Of a stretch of DNA of 64,000 nucleotides, positions 10,613-21,899 are shown one piece after another. The position numbers and the translations under genes are program-made. The notes beneath the pieces were generated by a model. The model had not been told where the DNA came from, did no database searches, and saw only the letters and a program-made list of their open reading frames with translations. Where the stretch lies: positions 112,890,432-112,954,431 of the forward strand of contig NC_080685.1 of the NCBI RefSeq assembly GCF_030445035.2, given 5' to 3'. This DNA comes from Dasypus novemcinctus. Taxonomy: Eukaryota; Chordata; Mammalia; Cingulata; Dasypodidae. Numbering within the stretch: the first letter of the stretch is position 1; each line of letters opens with the position of its first letter.

Positions 10613-12519
10613 CACAGGCTGCTGGGAGAGCAGATGGGGCATCAGAGGGGGGCCCAGTGCCGCCCGCTGTGACGGGGGCCCAGGGCCCAGGGAGGAGAAC
10701 TCAGCAGAGCCCATGAGGCCGGGAAGCCTGCGCAAGGGAGGGAGCAGGGCTGAACCTGGAAGCACTGGCGCTCAGTGCTGGGGCAGGAAGCAGCCCCTTC
10801 CCTCTCACCGCCCCCCTGCTCTTCCTTCCCCCTTCTCCCTACTCCCTCTCCCCAGGACACAGAACCTCTGCAGGGCGCTGAGGCATCACCACTCCCCACG
10901 CCCAGGGTCTGACCTTGAGCCATTCTCCCCCCCAAATCAGGGGTGTCCTCTGTAATTAAGCAGACACCACAATGAAGGGGTGGAAGGGAAGGAAGAGTCA
11001 CAATCGTCCACTGGAGGAGTCACAATCATCCACCGTTCCCTCTGTTCTTTCTCATCTGGGGAGTCGGAGCAGCGGTCACTATATCGAGAAGAGTTACTAT
11101 GTGATCTGTTGCAGTGTTGTCCGCCCCCCTCCCCCCCGTTGGCCAATCTCATCTCTTTGGTGTAAAGAGACCCTTGGGAACCCACAATATTTGATCAACA
11201 CGTGCAGCTTTCTCAGACAGACCATGGTCTTTTGCCTGGGAACTTTTCATTACTTTAGCCGGAAACAATTTGTTCTTCATTTCATCTGACTGAGTCATAG
11301 TGAACATTTTGGCTTTATGCCAAGTACACAGCAGAGGAAGCTGACTTGGAGGGATGTCTGTGCAGAAGTCCTGCTTAAGGGCCCTTGGGAGGGCCCTGGG
11401 AGTTATCCCCTGGTGTCGAGTCAACCTGGAGACCTTTCCCAGCTCCCCGTTCCCCTAGGCTCTCGCTCTCAGGCACTTGCAAGAGCCCTTGGCAAGAGCT
11501 GTCACTGGAGCAGAGGCTGTGCTTGTGGAGAACTCTCCCCTGCTCTGAGCCTACCACCTACGTCCTTGCTGTGATCAGAGATGTGCAGCCAGACCCACGG
11601 CTTTTGGGCAGAGGGTTCAGCCTGAGGAAAGAGAGATTGTCTCTTCTCTTTCCTTCCCAATCACCTCATCACACCCTCCACCCTGGCCTGAGCAGGAGAT
11701 TTAAGAAGGAAGCTCAGTTCAGTTGGTTTAAGGCTTGTGTGTCCACTCTGGTGAGAAAAGAAAGAATTGGGTTTGGTGCGGGAGCGAGTTGGCACCATCA
11801 CAGGACATGGGATTGGGGGGTAGCCTTTGGGATCCTGCTTTTCCTCCAATCCAGGGCTCCACGACGCCTCTTTTTACCACCCCTTGTGGTCCTTGCAGCC
11901 TTCTGCCATGCGTGAGCCATAATTCTGTGTCCTGAGAGCAGATTCTGTGTCTACCAGCTATGGGCCCCCAAGTGCCGTCCTCACAGTAGGAATCCTATAA
12001 ATGCCTTTCAGTAAAACCAAATGAGGAAATGAACCAGCAAAGGGGAAGAAAGCTGAGCCTGTGGGGCTGTGCTTAAGGAAAAGCACCATGACCTCGTTCT
12101 TTCCAGCGTCTCCATTTGCCTGGATCTCAGCTTAATTCAACCTAATTTGTTTTAAAAAGGGCCAGCCCCGTTCCCCTAATTCAATTAAAGGACCACCCGT
12201 GTGCCCCCTCCTGAGCTGGGCAGTCAGCTGTGGCACTAACAGAGTGGGTAAGAATCAACACTTGCATCTGGCGTGAGGTTGGGAGTAAGGAGAACAGACA
12301 GCAGCAGGTGCCTGTGGGGGAGCCATCCAGGGCCCAGGCATGCCGCTCACCCGGGGCTGCTTCCGGCCTGTGCACCTGGACCCTGTGGAGCAGCTGATGG
12401 CAGGAGGAGCCCAGGGGGCCTTCTGCAGCTTTCCTCCTCGCTAGAGCCCATGCTACCAAACTGCCTGTCTGGAATCTCACTGCCTTCCTGGGGACTGGAC
12501 GCTGGAGCCTCCAGTGCCG
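10613..12519. other. Unique non-coding sequence
   Basis: No repeat family recognised. A palindromic CTGACTGAGTCAT, which contains the AP-1/Maf-type TGAGTCA, is near 11287-11299. TTAATTCAACCTAATTTG and CTAATTCAATTAAAGG at about 12131-12192 are AT-rich homeodomain-like sites. Several open frames of 60-176 residues exist on both strands, none with recognisable domains or splice structure. Confidence 0.4.
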
Positions 12520-12640
12520 CTACTCTCCAGGCAGAGAGTGCTGTCCCCATTCTATAGACAGGGGCAATCGCAGTCATGGAGGTTAGCCGCCATGCCCAAG
12601 TTCACACGTCGGAAGCGGCAGAGCCAAGCCTCAGCCTGCC
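12520..12640 (+). mobile_element. MIR SINE fragment
   Basis: TGTCCCCATTCTATAGACAG, GCCCAAGTTCACAC and GGCAGAGCCAAGCCTCAG follow the 3' half of MIR in order. Confidence 0.65.
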
Positions 12641-14069
12641 TGCCTCTCAGGGAAGCCGTGAGCTCTTCTTTATCCAGTCTTCTGGGGCGTACCCCAAAGC
12701 TCAGGGTGCCAAGGAGTGAGAGCGAGCATATGCCAGGGACAAGCTGCAAGAAAGGGTGCCGGAGGGCCTGGCCATGAGGGGGGTGGGACTTCAGGCAGTA
12801 GAAAAGGTGAGGAGGTGGTAGGGCTGGATTTTGTCTAGTTTCTTGACTAAGTGACAAGAAATGAATTTCAAGAGCATGTCGGCTGAGTTAGGCCAGTAAA
12901 CTTATTAAGGCAGGGAGGGATGAGAAATGGGAGGAAATAACAGATCATGGGGCCCAGGTAGAGAGGAAGGGACTGAGGCGTGATAAAAAGGACTGATTTA
13001 CAGACTACAACCCCCCATTTTAGATCATAAACGCCCAGGTCTTACTTGTGTGGCCATCACGGCAGGGGGGAAACAGCGAGAGCAGGGCGAAGGGGGCAGG
13101 GACTGGGAGGAACAGGCACGTGAGCCGGCGCCGGGACAGGCCAGAGGCAAGGGAAAGCACAGGGCCTTACGCCTGCTTTGTAAACCATTAATTATTCTGC
13201 CCTTTGCTAATGGCGGAGGAGTCCCAGCTGTTTGCTGTTTTGATTGATTACCTCACCCCACCCGTCAATCCCCCAGGAAGGCCCGAGGAGAAGGTCTCTG
13301 GAGAATATCCAGGGCTTCTCCTGGCTTCTGGAGGAAATCTCATCCCAACTGAGAGTCCTTGTGAGGGTCTTCCAGCCGCCATCTTGGGGGTATTGATGTC
13401 CACGTATTAATGGCGGCGGTTTTTCTGCCAGGTTCCAGATCGGTCTACTGATTCCCTATCCAGTCTGCTTCAGGTGTCCCAGGAAGAGGGCACAAGGAGC
13501 CACAAATCAGAAGGGCAGGGAAGTTCAGGCCACATCCAAGGTGAAGGTGATGATCCAAGGAGCAGCAGGCTAGCTGGGGGAGGCAGCCCCTGTGTCCAAC
13601 TGCCCTAGCCCCTCTCTAAGGCAGAGAAAGCTCCTGACTCACTTCACACAGTTATCCAGAATTGCAGAGGGTGTGCTTTCCAGGCAACCTAGTGCTGAAA
13701 ATTGAGGTAAATTGATACACAAGCACAGCAACTATTTTTCCTGACATGCAAGTCATGCCACGTTTCAGGCAACCCTTACAATTCTGGCCTTACCAACTCA
13801 GCTTCCACCCTTCAAAGCCTCTGGGCTCCAGGTCAAAGGGAAGGTCACTTTGGCCCATCGACTGCTCACTCTGCTTACATAGTTGTAGGAAATGGCCTTC
13901 TCTGAGCTATACTCTATATAGAAACTGCAAAGGCCAGGATATCCAATTCAAAGTGGCTTATGCAAGTTAAAAAAAAAAAGGAAATTACTTTGTGGGCTCA
14001 TAAGTGACAAGTCCAGGATAGGGTGGTACTTCGGGTGCAGCTGGATACAGGGGCTCACATGCATCTTCT
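12641..14069. other. Unique non-coding sequence
   Basis: No named repeat was identified. An A-run at 13968-13979 followed by GGAAATTACTTTGTGGGCTC suggests an unclassified interspersed repeat at 13880-14060. Open frames here are short and without domains. Confidence 0.4.
13160..13270. promoter_or_regulatory. Candidate cis-regulatory element (speculative)
   Basis: A compact block in otherwise featureless sequence carries ACCATTAATTATTC with a TAATTA homeodomain core, CCTTTGCTAATGGCGG, and TTTTGATTGATTACC. The clustering is seen directly. Regulatory function is inference, since such sites are common by chance. Confidence 0.2.
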
Positions 14070-14610
14070 CTCTTTTTTTCTTTGTTACTCTAGCTAAGGG
14101 TTTGCCGATTTTTTTTTTTAAGATTTATTTTATTTATTCCTCTCCCCTTCCCCCCTGTTGTCTGCTGTGTCTGTTGACTGTGTCCGCCTACATTATCAGC
14201 GACTCTGGGAATCTGTGTCTCTTTTTTGTTGCATCATCTTGCTGCATCAGCTCTCCATGTGTGTGGCGCCACTCCTGGGCAGGCTGCACTTTTTCCCCAT
14301 GGGGCGGCTCTCCTTACGGGGTGCACTCCTTGCGTGTGGGGCTCATCTACATGGAGGTGCCCCTGTGTGGCAGAGCACTCCTTGCGCACAGCAGCACTGC
14401 ACATGGACCAGCTCACCACACAGGTCAGGAGGCCTGGATTTGAACCCTGGACCCTCCATATGGTAGATGGATGCTCTATCAGTTGAGCCACGTCCGTTTC
14501 CCAGGGTTTGTCAATTTTATTGACCTTCTCAAAAAACCAGCTTTTGGTTTTGTTGATTCTCTCTATTGTTTTTTGTTCTCAATTTCCCCTGAGAATATTT
14601 TCATCTGTAA
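14070..14610 (-). mobile_element. LINE-1 ORF2 fragment split by a SINE
   Basis: The flanks of the SINE at 14113-14502 read as the reverse complement of L1 ORF2 in the linker between endonuclease and reverse transcriptase (CTAGCTAAGGGTTTG, then ATTGACCTTCTCAAAAAACC and TTTTGGTTTTGTTGATTCTC). Its short length fits an old fragment. The boundary near 14610 is approximate. Confidence 0.7.
14113..14502 (-). mobile_element. DAS-type SINE
   Basis: On the minus strand it begins GGGAAACGGACGTGGCTCAA, has the B-box region GGTTCAAATCC, and ends in an A-rich tail (T-rich at 14110-14125 on plus). Flanking copies AGGGTTTGCCGATTTT (14097-14112) and AGGGTTTGTCAATTTT (14503-14518) are a 16-bp target duplication with two mismatches. 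The frames of 85-113 residues across it are typical of this SINE and do not encode a protein. Confidence 0.93.
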
Positions 14611-15189
14611 CACTGTAGCCAAAGAAAATGCTGCGCTAAAACAAAAGCAGATATGCTGGCTCACCATTCCTTACTGCATCTTCCTTTCACCACTGGAGCT
14701 GCTGAACCAGGGGCAGATGGGGTAGCTCTGTCTTGTGAAAGTTAGAAAAGAAAAAACAAACCAAAACCAAAACACTTCTTCAGAGCTCGAGTCTCAGGCC
14801 CAGGCAGGCTGCATCTCAGCACCCCCTGCCTCTGGCCTGGACACCTTTGCTTAGGGCACAATCCTCATAGCCGTCCAGCAGGACTCTGGCAGGGCCATTG
14901 GGATATTGCAGGCGGTGGTCCTTGCCCCAGCAGGTGGAGAGGAAATGCTAATCCCTCTGGCTTCAACCCCCCCCAAGGTAAGGGGCACCATTGTTTGGGC
15001 AGAAATACAAATCTTATTGAGCCAAATCATGGAGTTCTTTATTTGATACAAGTGTCAACAGTGGGCGAGTGAATAATCCCTATGTTTTCATGACACAAAC
15101 TGGCTTTCAGTGTGCTTTCACCTGCACTTTATCCTTTGGATCTCACAAACAACTGCAGGATAAAGGGTCTTGTTCTGGCCTTGTAGGTA
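14611..15189. other. Unique non-coding sequence
   Basis: No repeat family recognised. A C-run at 14969-14975 and ordinary mixed composition. No credible coding region. Confidence 0.4.
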
Positions 15190-15470
15190 ACCAAAATGTA
15201 GACACCATGAAATGGGCTGGCTTTTAACAGTGGGAAATTATTAACTTACAAGCTTACAGTTTGAAGGCTGAGCAAAATGTCTAAATCAAGTCATCGTCAG
15301 CTGATGCTTTTTTCCCAAAGACGGAAGACTGGTGCTGGCAGTGATGGGCTCCTCTGCCACGTGACAAGTCACACGGTGGCATCTGCTGGGCTTTCCCTTC
15401 TCAGGTTTCATTGCTTTCAGCTTCTTACTTCTGTGGCCTTCTCTTTCTCTATCTCCATATTTATAAAGGC
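15190..15470 (-). mobile_element. MaLR/ERVL-type LTR, first part of a split copy
   Basis: GGGCTGGCTTTTAACAGTGG, ACAAGCTTACAGTTTGAAGG, GGCATCTGCTGGGCTTTC and TTTCATTGCTTTCAGCTTCT are in the order of the LTR family at 2487-2941. The copy stops near ATATTTATAAAGG at 15470. Its continuation (AGGATTAAAACCCA onward) appears at 33168, beyond the L1 nest. Confidence 0.65.
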
Positions 15471-17142
15471 AACTTACCAAGAACAAATAACTATAATAAA
15501 TATTTATGCACCTAATGTGGGTGCCCCCAAACACACGGGGCAAACACTGGCAAAACTGAAGGGAGAAGTAGATATCTCTACAATGATTGTTGGAGACTTC
15601 AGCACACCACTCACATCAGTAGATAGAATAACTAGACAGAAGACAACAAGGAAACAGAGAAATTGGGCAGTATGATAGATGAGCTAGACCTAACAGACAT
15701 ACACAGTATGTTGCATCTCAATCAGTGGATTACATAATCTTCCAAGTGCTCATGGATCGTTCTCTGTGATAGGCTACATGGAACTCACAGAGGAGGGTTC
15801 AATAAATATTAAAAGACTGAAATTATACTTTTTTCAGGTCATAATGGAATGAAGCTAGAAATTAATAATAGTGGGAAAGAGGGAAATTTGTAAATATGTG
15901 GAGGCTAAACTACACACTCCTAAACAATCAGTGGGTCAAAGAAGAAATTGTAAGAGAAATTAGTAGATATTTTGAGACAAATGAAAATGAGAACACAACT
16001 TATCAAAACTTAAGGGCTACAGTGAAGAAAGTGCTGAGAAAGAAATTTGTTGCCCCAAATTCCTATATTATAAAAGAAGAACCAAAACCAAAGACCTAAC
16101 TGCACATCTGGAGGAACTAGAAAAAGAACAGCAAACCAATCCCAAATCAAACAGAAGGAAAGAAATAACAGATTAGCCACACCACATTAACAAAAAGAAG
16201 GAAAAACACACATGATCATCTCAAATGATACAGAAAAGGCATTCAACAAACTCCAGCATTTTTTCTTAAGAAAAACAATTCAGAAGAAAGGAAGAGAAGG
16301 AAAGTTTCACAACATGATAAACCCAGAGCCAACATCACACTCAGTGGGGAAAGGTCGAAAGCTTTCCCTCTAAGATTGGGAACAAGACAAGGATGTCCAC
16401 TGTCATCACCATTATTCAACATTTGCTAGAAGTTCTAGCTAGAGTAATTAGACAAAAAAAAAAAAAAGATAAAAGCATCCAAATAGGAAGAGATGCAGAT
16501 GCAGATGACATGATCTTATATTTAGAAAAGTTCAAAATATCTAATGACAAAACTACTTGAGCTAATAAGTGAGTTCAGCAAAGCAGCAGGGTACAAGATC
16601 AGCATGCAAAAATCAGTGAGGTTTCTACAAACTAGTATTGAACAATCTGAGGGGGGAAATCAGGAAAAACATTTCATTTACACTAGCAACAAAAAGACTC
16701 AAATACCTAGGAATCAATTTAAGCAAAGATGTAAAGGTCCTGTATTCAGAAAACAACAGAACACTACTAAAAGATATCAGAGAACACTTAAACAAGTGGG
16801 AAGACACTCCATGTTCATGGACTGGAAGACTAACTGTCATGAAGATGTCACTCCTACTAAAACTGACGTAGACTCAATGCAATAGCAATCAAAATTCCAA
16901 CAGCCTAATTTACAGAAATAGAAAAGGCAATTACCACATTGATTTGGAAGGGAAAGTACACGTGAATTGTCAGAAACATTCTGAAAAAGAATAGCTAAGT
17001 AGGAGGAATTTTGCTGCCTGAACTTGAAGCACATTACAAGGCTACAGTGGTGGAAAAAAAAACACATGGTATTGGCATAAAGATAGATGCATTGATCAGT
17101 CAAATAGAATTGAGAGTACAGAAATAGACCCTCACCTCTATA
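15471..17142 (+). mobile_element. LINE-1 (host L1), ORF2 part, interrupted at 17142
   Basis: A 5'-truncated L1 begins inside the ORF2 endonuclease. Translation at 15470-15675 shows TIINIYAPN, MIVGDFSTPL and DRITRQK. The endonuclease-RT linker is at 15890-16100. After an internal deletion, RT sequence occupies 16200-16530, including [11 protein letters not shown]. An [15 protein letters not shown] segment at 16490-16530 occupies the catalytic FADD position. Stops and frameshifts break it throughout. The element resumes at 25602 after the minus-strand L1 inserted at GCCAATTGGTTTTT. Confidence 0.85.
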
Positions 17143-17156
17143 GCCAATTGGTTTTT
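17143..17156. repeat. Target-site duplication, left copy
   Basis: GCCAATTGGTTTTT is repeated exactly at 25588-25601. The two copies bracket the minus-strand L1 between them and rejoin the host L1 reading on either side. Confidence 0.9.
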
Positions 17157-17228
17157 TCCTTTTTTTCTCATTTAAAAATTTATTAAAGTGTATCATTCAT
17201 ACATGAACACTCATAAACAATAAATATA

Positions 17229-17645
17229 GGGAAGTGGACTTGGCCCAGTGGTTAGGGTTCCGTCTACCACATGGGAGGTCCACGGTTCAAACCCCGGGCC
17301 TCCTTGATCTGTGTGGAACTGGCCCATGCGCAGTGCTGATGCGCACAAGGAGTGCAGTGCCACGCAGGGGTGCTCCTGTATAGGGGAGCCCCACGTGCAA
17401 GGAATGTGCCCTGTAAGGAGAGCCACCCAGCGTGAAAGAAAGTGCAGCCTGCCCAAGAATGGTGCCGCACACACGGAGAGCTGACACAACAAGATGACAC
17501 AACAAAAAGAAACACAGATTCCCGTGCTGCTGACAACAACAGAAGCAGACAAAGAAGAGCATGCAGCAAACAGACACAGAGAACAGACAACTGGGGGGGG
17601 GGGGGCGCGGATGGGGAGAGAAATAAATAAAGTCTTTTAAAAAAA
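17229..17645 (+). mobile_element. DAS-type SINE
   Basis: The head reads GGGAAGTGGACTTGGCCCAG with the A box, then GGTTCAAACCCC as B box. The body carries GCAGTGCTGATGCGCACAAG and CAGCCTGCCCAAGAATGG. It ends with a G run (17592-17603) and AATAAATAAAGTC plus a short A tail. A minus-strand frame of 146 residues across it is a shadow. Confidence 0.95.
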
Positions 17646-18430
17646 CATATCATAAAAGTTGTGAACTCATAGAACAAACGTGTAACATCACACAGTTCCC
17701 CCATACCTTATCTCACCACCAGTACTTTGCATTGTTTTGAAATATTTGTAACAAATTATGAAACACCATCGTCAAAGTCCATATTATAACTAACTATAGT
17801 CCATATTGTACACTTGTTGTATTTTTACCCCAAACCACCCTATTATTTTTTTGTTCATAAACCATTCAGTTTATCTAAAGTGTACAATCAATGGCATTTG
17901 GTATAATCAGAGTTGTGCGTTTATCACTTCAATCAATATTAGAGTATTTTCATATCTCAAAAAAAAAAAACCACAAAAAAACAAGCCACTGTCATATCCA
18001 TATGTTAGTTCTACTAATTATAAATCCTGTGATGTGCTTTCACCATTTCTTTTCATTTCCAAACATTCACAAACAACTTTTTAACAATACAGATTAAGCC
18101 TCAGATTTCCATTCTCTAATCATATTCTCTTCTCTGGTGATTTATATTCTAGCTATTAACTTCATGAGTTTGCTCATTATATTTAGTTCATAATAGTGAA
18201 ATCACAGAATAATTGTCCTTTTGTGCCTTTAGCTTCACTCAACATAATGTCCTCTTGATTCATCCATGTTGTCATGTTTCACAACTTCATTTCTTCTGAC
18301 AGCTGGATAATATTCCATCATGTGTATACACCACAATTTGCTTATCCATTCATTGGTTGTAATTCTGGTCTTTTGGTAACATATTCTATCAGTGTTTGTT
18401 TATCTTGAAGACTTTGAACTCACCTTCATT

Positions 18431-18488
18431 AAAAAAAATTTTTTTTTTATTTTTAGATTTATTTATTTCTCTCCCCTTCCCCCACCCC
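18431..18488 (-). mobile_element. 58-bp SINE tail insertion
   Basis: A poly(A/T)-rich segment with AGATTTATTTATTTCTCTCC matches the 3' end of minus-strand DAS SINEs. It is bracketed by exact 12-bp duplications CTCACCTTCATT at 18419-18430 and 18489-18500, so it is a severely 5'-truncated SINE integration. Confidence 0.8.
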
Positions 18489-18995
18489 CTCACCTTCATT
18501 TTTGAAGGACAGTTTTGCCAGATACAGAATCCTTGGCTGGCAGTTTTTCTCTTTTAGTATCTTAAATATGTCATACCACTTTCTTCTCTCCTCCATGGTT
18601 TCTGATGAGAGGTCTGCACTTAACCTTATCAAGTTTCCATTGTATGTGATGCTTTGCTTTTCTCTTGCTGCTTTCAGAATCTTCTTATTAACTCTGATAT
18701 TTGTCATTCTGAATAGTAGGTGTCTTGGGATAGGTTTATTCAGATTTACTCTGTTTGGGGAGAATTATCCTTCTTGGATATTGATATTTATATCCTTCAT
18801 TAGAGTTGGGAAGTTTGAAGTCATTATCTCCTCAAATGTTCTTTCTGCCCCTTTTCCATTCTCTTCTCCTGGGACACCAATAATGTGAATGTTTGTGTGT
18901 TTCACATTATTCAGTTCCCTGAGACTGTTCTATTTTTTCCAATCTCTTTTCCTTCTCTTCTCCTGTCTTTTCCAGTTTGGATGTACTGTCTTCAA
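18489..18995 (-). pseudogene. L1 ORF1p C-terminal half, broken
   Basis: On the minus strand, the frame ending near 18707 includes KILKAAREKQSITYNGN, RLSADLSSETMEERRK and ILYLAKLSFKNEGE. These are landmarks of the RNA-recognition and C-terminal domains of L1 ORF1p, the nucleic-acid chaperone of the L1 particle. The tail is cut by the SINE insertion at 18431 and the N-terminal half is displaced to 24600-24850. It cannot encode a full protein. Confidence 0.85.
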
Positions 18996-19049
18996 AATCA
19001 CTAGTTCTGTCTTTGAGGAATTCTATGTGCCTGTAATGTATTTTCAAAA

Positions 19050-20110
19050 ATTTATTGAAGTATATTACTCATACATAAGCAATAAGTGTATAGTAATAGT
19101 TGTGAACTGCCAAAACAAGCATACATAACATTATACAGGGCTCTCATACCTCACCTCACCCTACCACCAATACCTTACATTGTTGTGAAATATTTTTTAA
19201 CTAATAATTAAGAAGCATCCTCAAAATATTACTACTAACCAAAATATCTTACATTTGGTGTATTTTTTTGCTAAGCCAGCCTATTACTACTACTACTACT
19301 ACGACTACTACTACTACTACTACTACTACATCATTTATACATGAACATACCTAAACAATAACTGTATAGTAAAAGTTGTGAACTTACAAAGCATAGCATT
19401 ATACAGTGGTCCCATATATCAGGCCACCACCAACACCTTGCATTGTTTTGAGACATTTGTTACAAATTATGAAAGAATATTGTCAAAATCTTACTACCAA
19501 CTACAGTTCTTATCTTACATATAGTGTATTTTCATCCCAAACCACCCTATTAAAAATTTTAAAATATGTTTTTGTGACAGAAGTTGTAAACTTACAAAAC
19601 AATCATGCACATGTTCAGAATTCCCATATAACACCCCTCTATCAACACACCACACCATGGTAGAACATTTGTTACAGATTATGAGAGAATATCATCAGAC
19701 TATTACCAGGGCCATAGTGTAGTTTTGGCACACTTTTCCCATACTCCCCCATTAGCAACATGGTACATCTTTGAAATAGATGCTTGAATATTACATTATT
19801 ACTGCTAACCACAGTCCATAGGTCACTCCACTTGTATTTTTTCCATGCTTCGCCACATTCACACCACCCTGCAATAGTGATGTACATCTGCTCTAGCTCA
19901 CTCTTGCATCTGTACCATCAGCCACAATTCTTATCCACCTCCGGGTTTACTGTGTTAGTCCCTAGGTTATTCTCTAGCTTTCTTTCAATTGGCATTTACA
20001 TCCCTAGACTACCCTTTCCGGCCACGTTCCCATTTATAAACCAGCTGTTACTCACTATAATGTGTTACCATCAACTCTATATATTTCCACACTTTGACAG
20101 TAGAGTTAAT
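19050..20110 (-). repeat. Three partial copies of the L1 3' UTR module
   Basis: The sequence around TACATGAACATACCTAAACA with TGTATAGTAAAAGTTGTG and the TTGTTACAAATTATGA block occurs about 19050-19270, 19330-19555 and 19570-20100, in diverging form. Either the 3' UTR was internally triplicated or several L1 tails were stacked here. Confidence 0.6.
19281..19330. repeat. (TAC)n microsatellite
   Basis: About sixteen TAC/ACT triplets with one ACG variant lie between two L1 3' UTR copies. Confidence 0.95.
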
Positions 20111-20932
20111 TAAAACTTCTACAAAAATTAAACATCAGTAGTCCATCTCAGTTCTCCTGTTATCTTCTTTAAGGATCCACCACCTACCACCAGGTCTTGA
20201 AGATATTTTCCTATATTTTCTTCTAGAAGCTTTATGGTTCTTGCTTTTATATTTACATTTTTGATCCACTTTGAGTTAATTTTTGGATGAGGTGTGAGAT
20301 AGGGGTCCTTTTTCTTTCTTCTGGCTATGGATATTGAGTTCTTTCAGCATCATTTGTGGAATGGACTGTTCTGCCCAACCTGGGTGGGCTTGACAGCTTA
20401 TCAAAAATCACTTGGCCATAGATGAGAGGGTCTAATTCTGAACCATCAGTTTGGTTCCATTGATATGTATGTCTTTCTTTATGCTGGTACCATGCTATTT
20501 TTACCACTGTAGCTAGGTAATATGATTTAAAGTCTGGAAGTGAGAGTCCTCCAACTTTGCTTTTCCTTTTTAAAGTATTTCTGGCTGTTCAGGACTGCTT
20601 ACCCTTCGAAATAAATTTGATAATCATGTTTTCCATTTATTTTAAAAATGCTGGTGGAACTTTTATTGGGGTTCCATTGAATCTGTATATCAATTTGAGT
20701 AGAATTGACATCTTAATGATATTTAGTCTCCCAATCTGTGAGCATGGGCTGTTATTCCAATTATTTAGGTCTTTTAAAAATTCCTTTTAACAATGAGCTG
20801 TAGTTTTCTGAATACAAGTGCTTTACATTGTTTGTTAAGTTTATTCCAAAATATTTTAGTTTTATCTGTCATATTTTATTTTCATCACTCTTTTGATACT
20901 TCTAGTTACTTTTACTGATATAATCTTCACTT

Positions 20933-21899
20933 CTAGACTCTCTTCCAAGCCTCTCTATCCTGTCTTTCCTTTTCAGACTCTAGCACATCCTTTAGTATTT
21001 CCTGCAAAGCTGGTCTCTTGGCTACAAACTCTCTCAATATCTGTTTATTTGTGAATAGTCTGAATTCACCCTCATTTTTGAAAGACAATCTTGTTGGATA
21101 TAAGATTCTTGGATGGAAGTTTTCATCTTTCAGTATCTTAAATATATCAAACCACTGTCTTCTTGCCTCCATGGTTGCCAATGAGAAATTAGCACTTAAT
21201 CTTATTGGATATCCCTTATATGATATGCAAAGCTTTTCTCTTGCTTCTCACAGAATTCTCTCTTGACTTTGGCATTTGATATTCTGGTTAGTATGTGTCT
21301 CAGAGTTGGTCTATTTAGATTTATTCGGATGGAGTACATTGTGCTTCTTGGACATGGATATCTGTGTCCTTCAATAGGGTTGGGAAATTTTCTACCATTA
21401 TATCTTCAAATATTCCTTCTGCTCTTTTTCCCCTTCTCTTCTCCTTCTGGGACACCCATGACACATATGTTTGCATGTCTCTTGCTGTCATTTAGGTCCC
21501 TGGGACCTTGTTCAATTTTTTCATTCTTTTCTTCATCTGTTTTTTTGCATGTTCACTTTCAGAGGCCATTTCTTCAAGCTCACCAATCCTTTCTTCTGCC
21601 TCCTCAAATCTGCTGTTATACAGTCCCAGTGTATTTTTAATTTCCTTTTTTGCACTTTTCATTCCCATAAGATCTGCTGTTTTTCTATGTATGCTTTCAT
21701 ATTCTTCTTTGTGCTTATCCAATGTCTTCTTAATATCCTTAATCTCTTTAGCCATCTCATTGGATTTATTAAGGAGGTTTTCTGTGATTAGTTGTCTCAA
21801 CTCCTTTATGTCATCTGTAGGCTTATCTTGTTCTTTTAACTGGGTCATATCTTCCTGTTTCTTGGTATGGATTGTAAGTTTTTGTTGGTGTCTTGACAT
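20933..21899 (-). pseudogene. L1 ORF1 of element 'B', two open blocks
   Basis: The N-terminal block (minus, 21899 to 21492, 135 residues) begins MSRHQQKLTIHTKKQED and continues as a charged heptad-rich coiled coil (KEIKDIKKTLDKHKEE), which trimerises ORF1p. The C-terminal block (21181 to 20933) has RRQWFDIFKILKDENFHPR, RLSFKNEGE and REFVAKRPALQEILK, the C-terminal RNA-binding domain. The region between the blocks (21181-21491) is in other frames, so the gene is broken by frameshift. Confidence 0.88.

Noticed and set aside
14102..14491. Cys/His-rich open frames over SINEs (also at 17211-17704, 23298-23685, 24172-24603, 37557-38006, 49466-49835)
   Set aside because: The same peptide pattern appears at every DAS SINE copy, so it is a translation of the SINE and not of a gene family.
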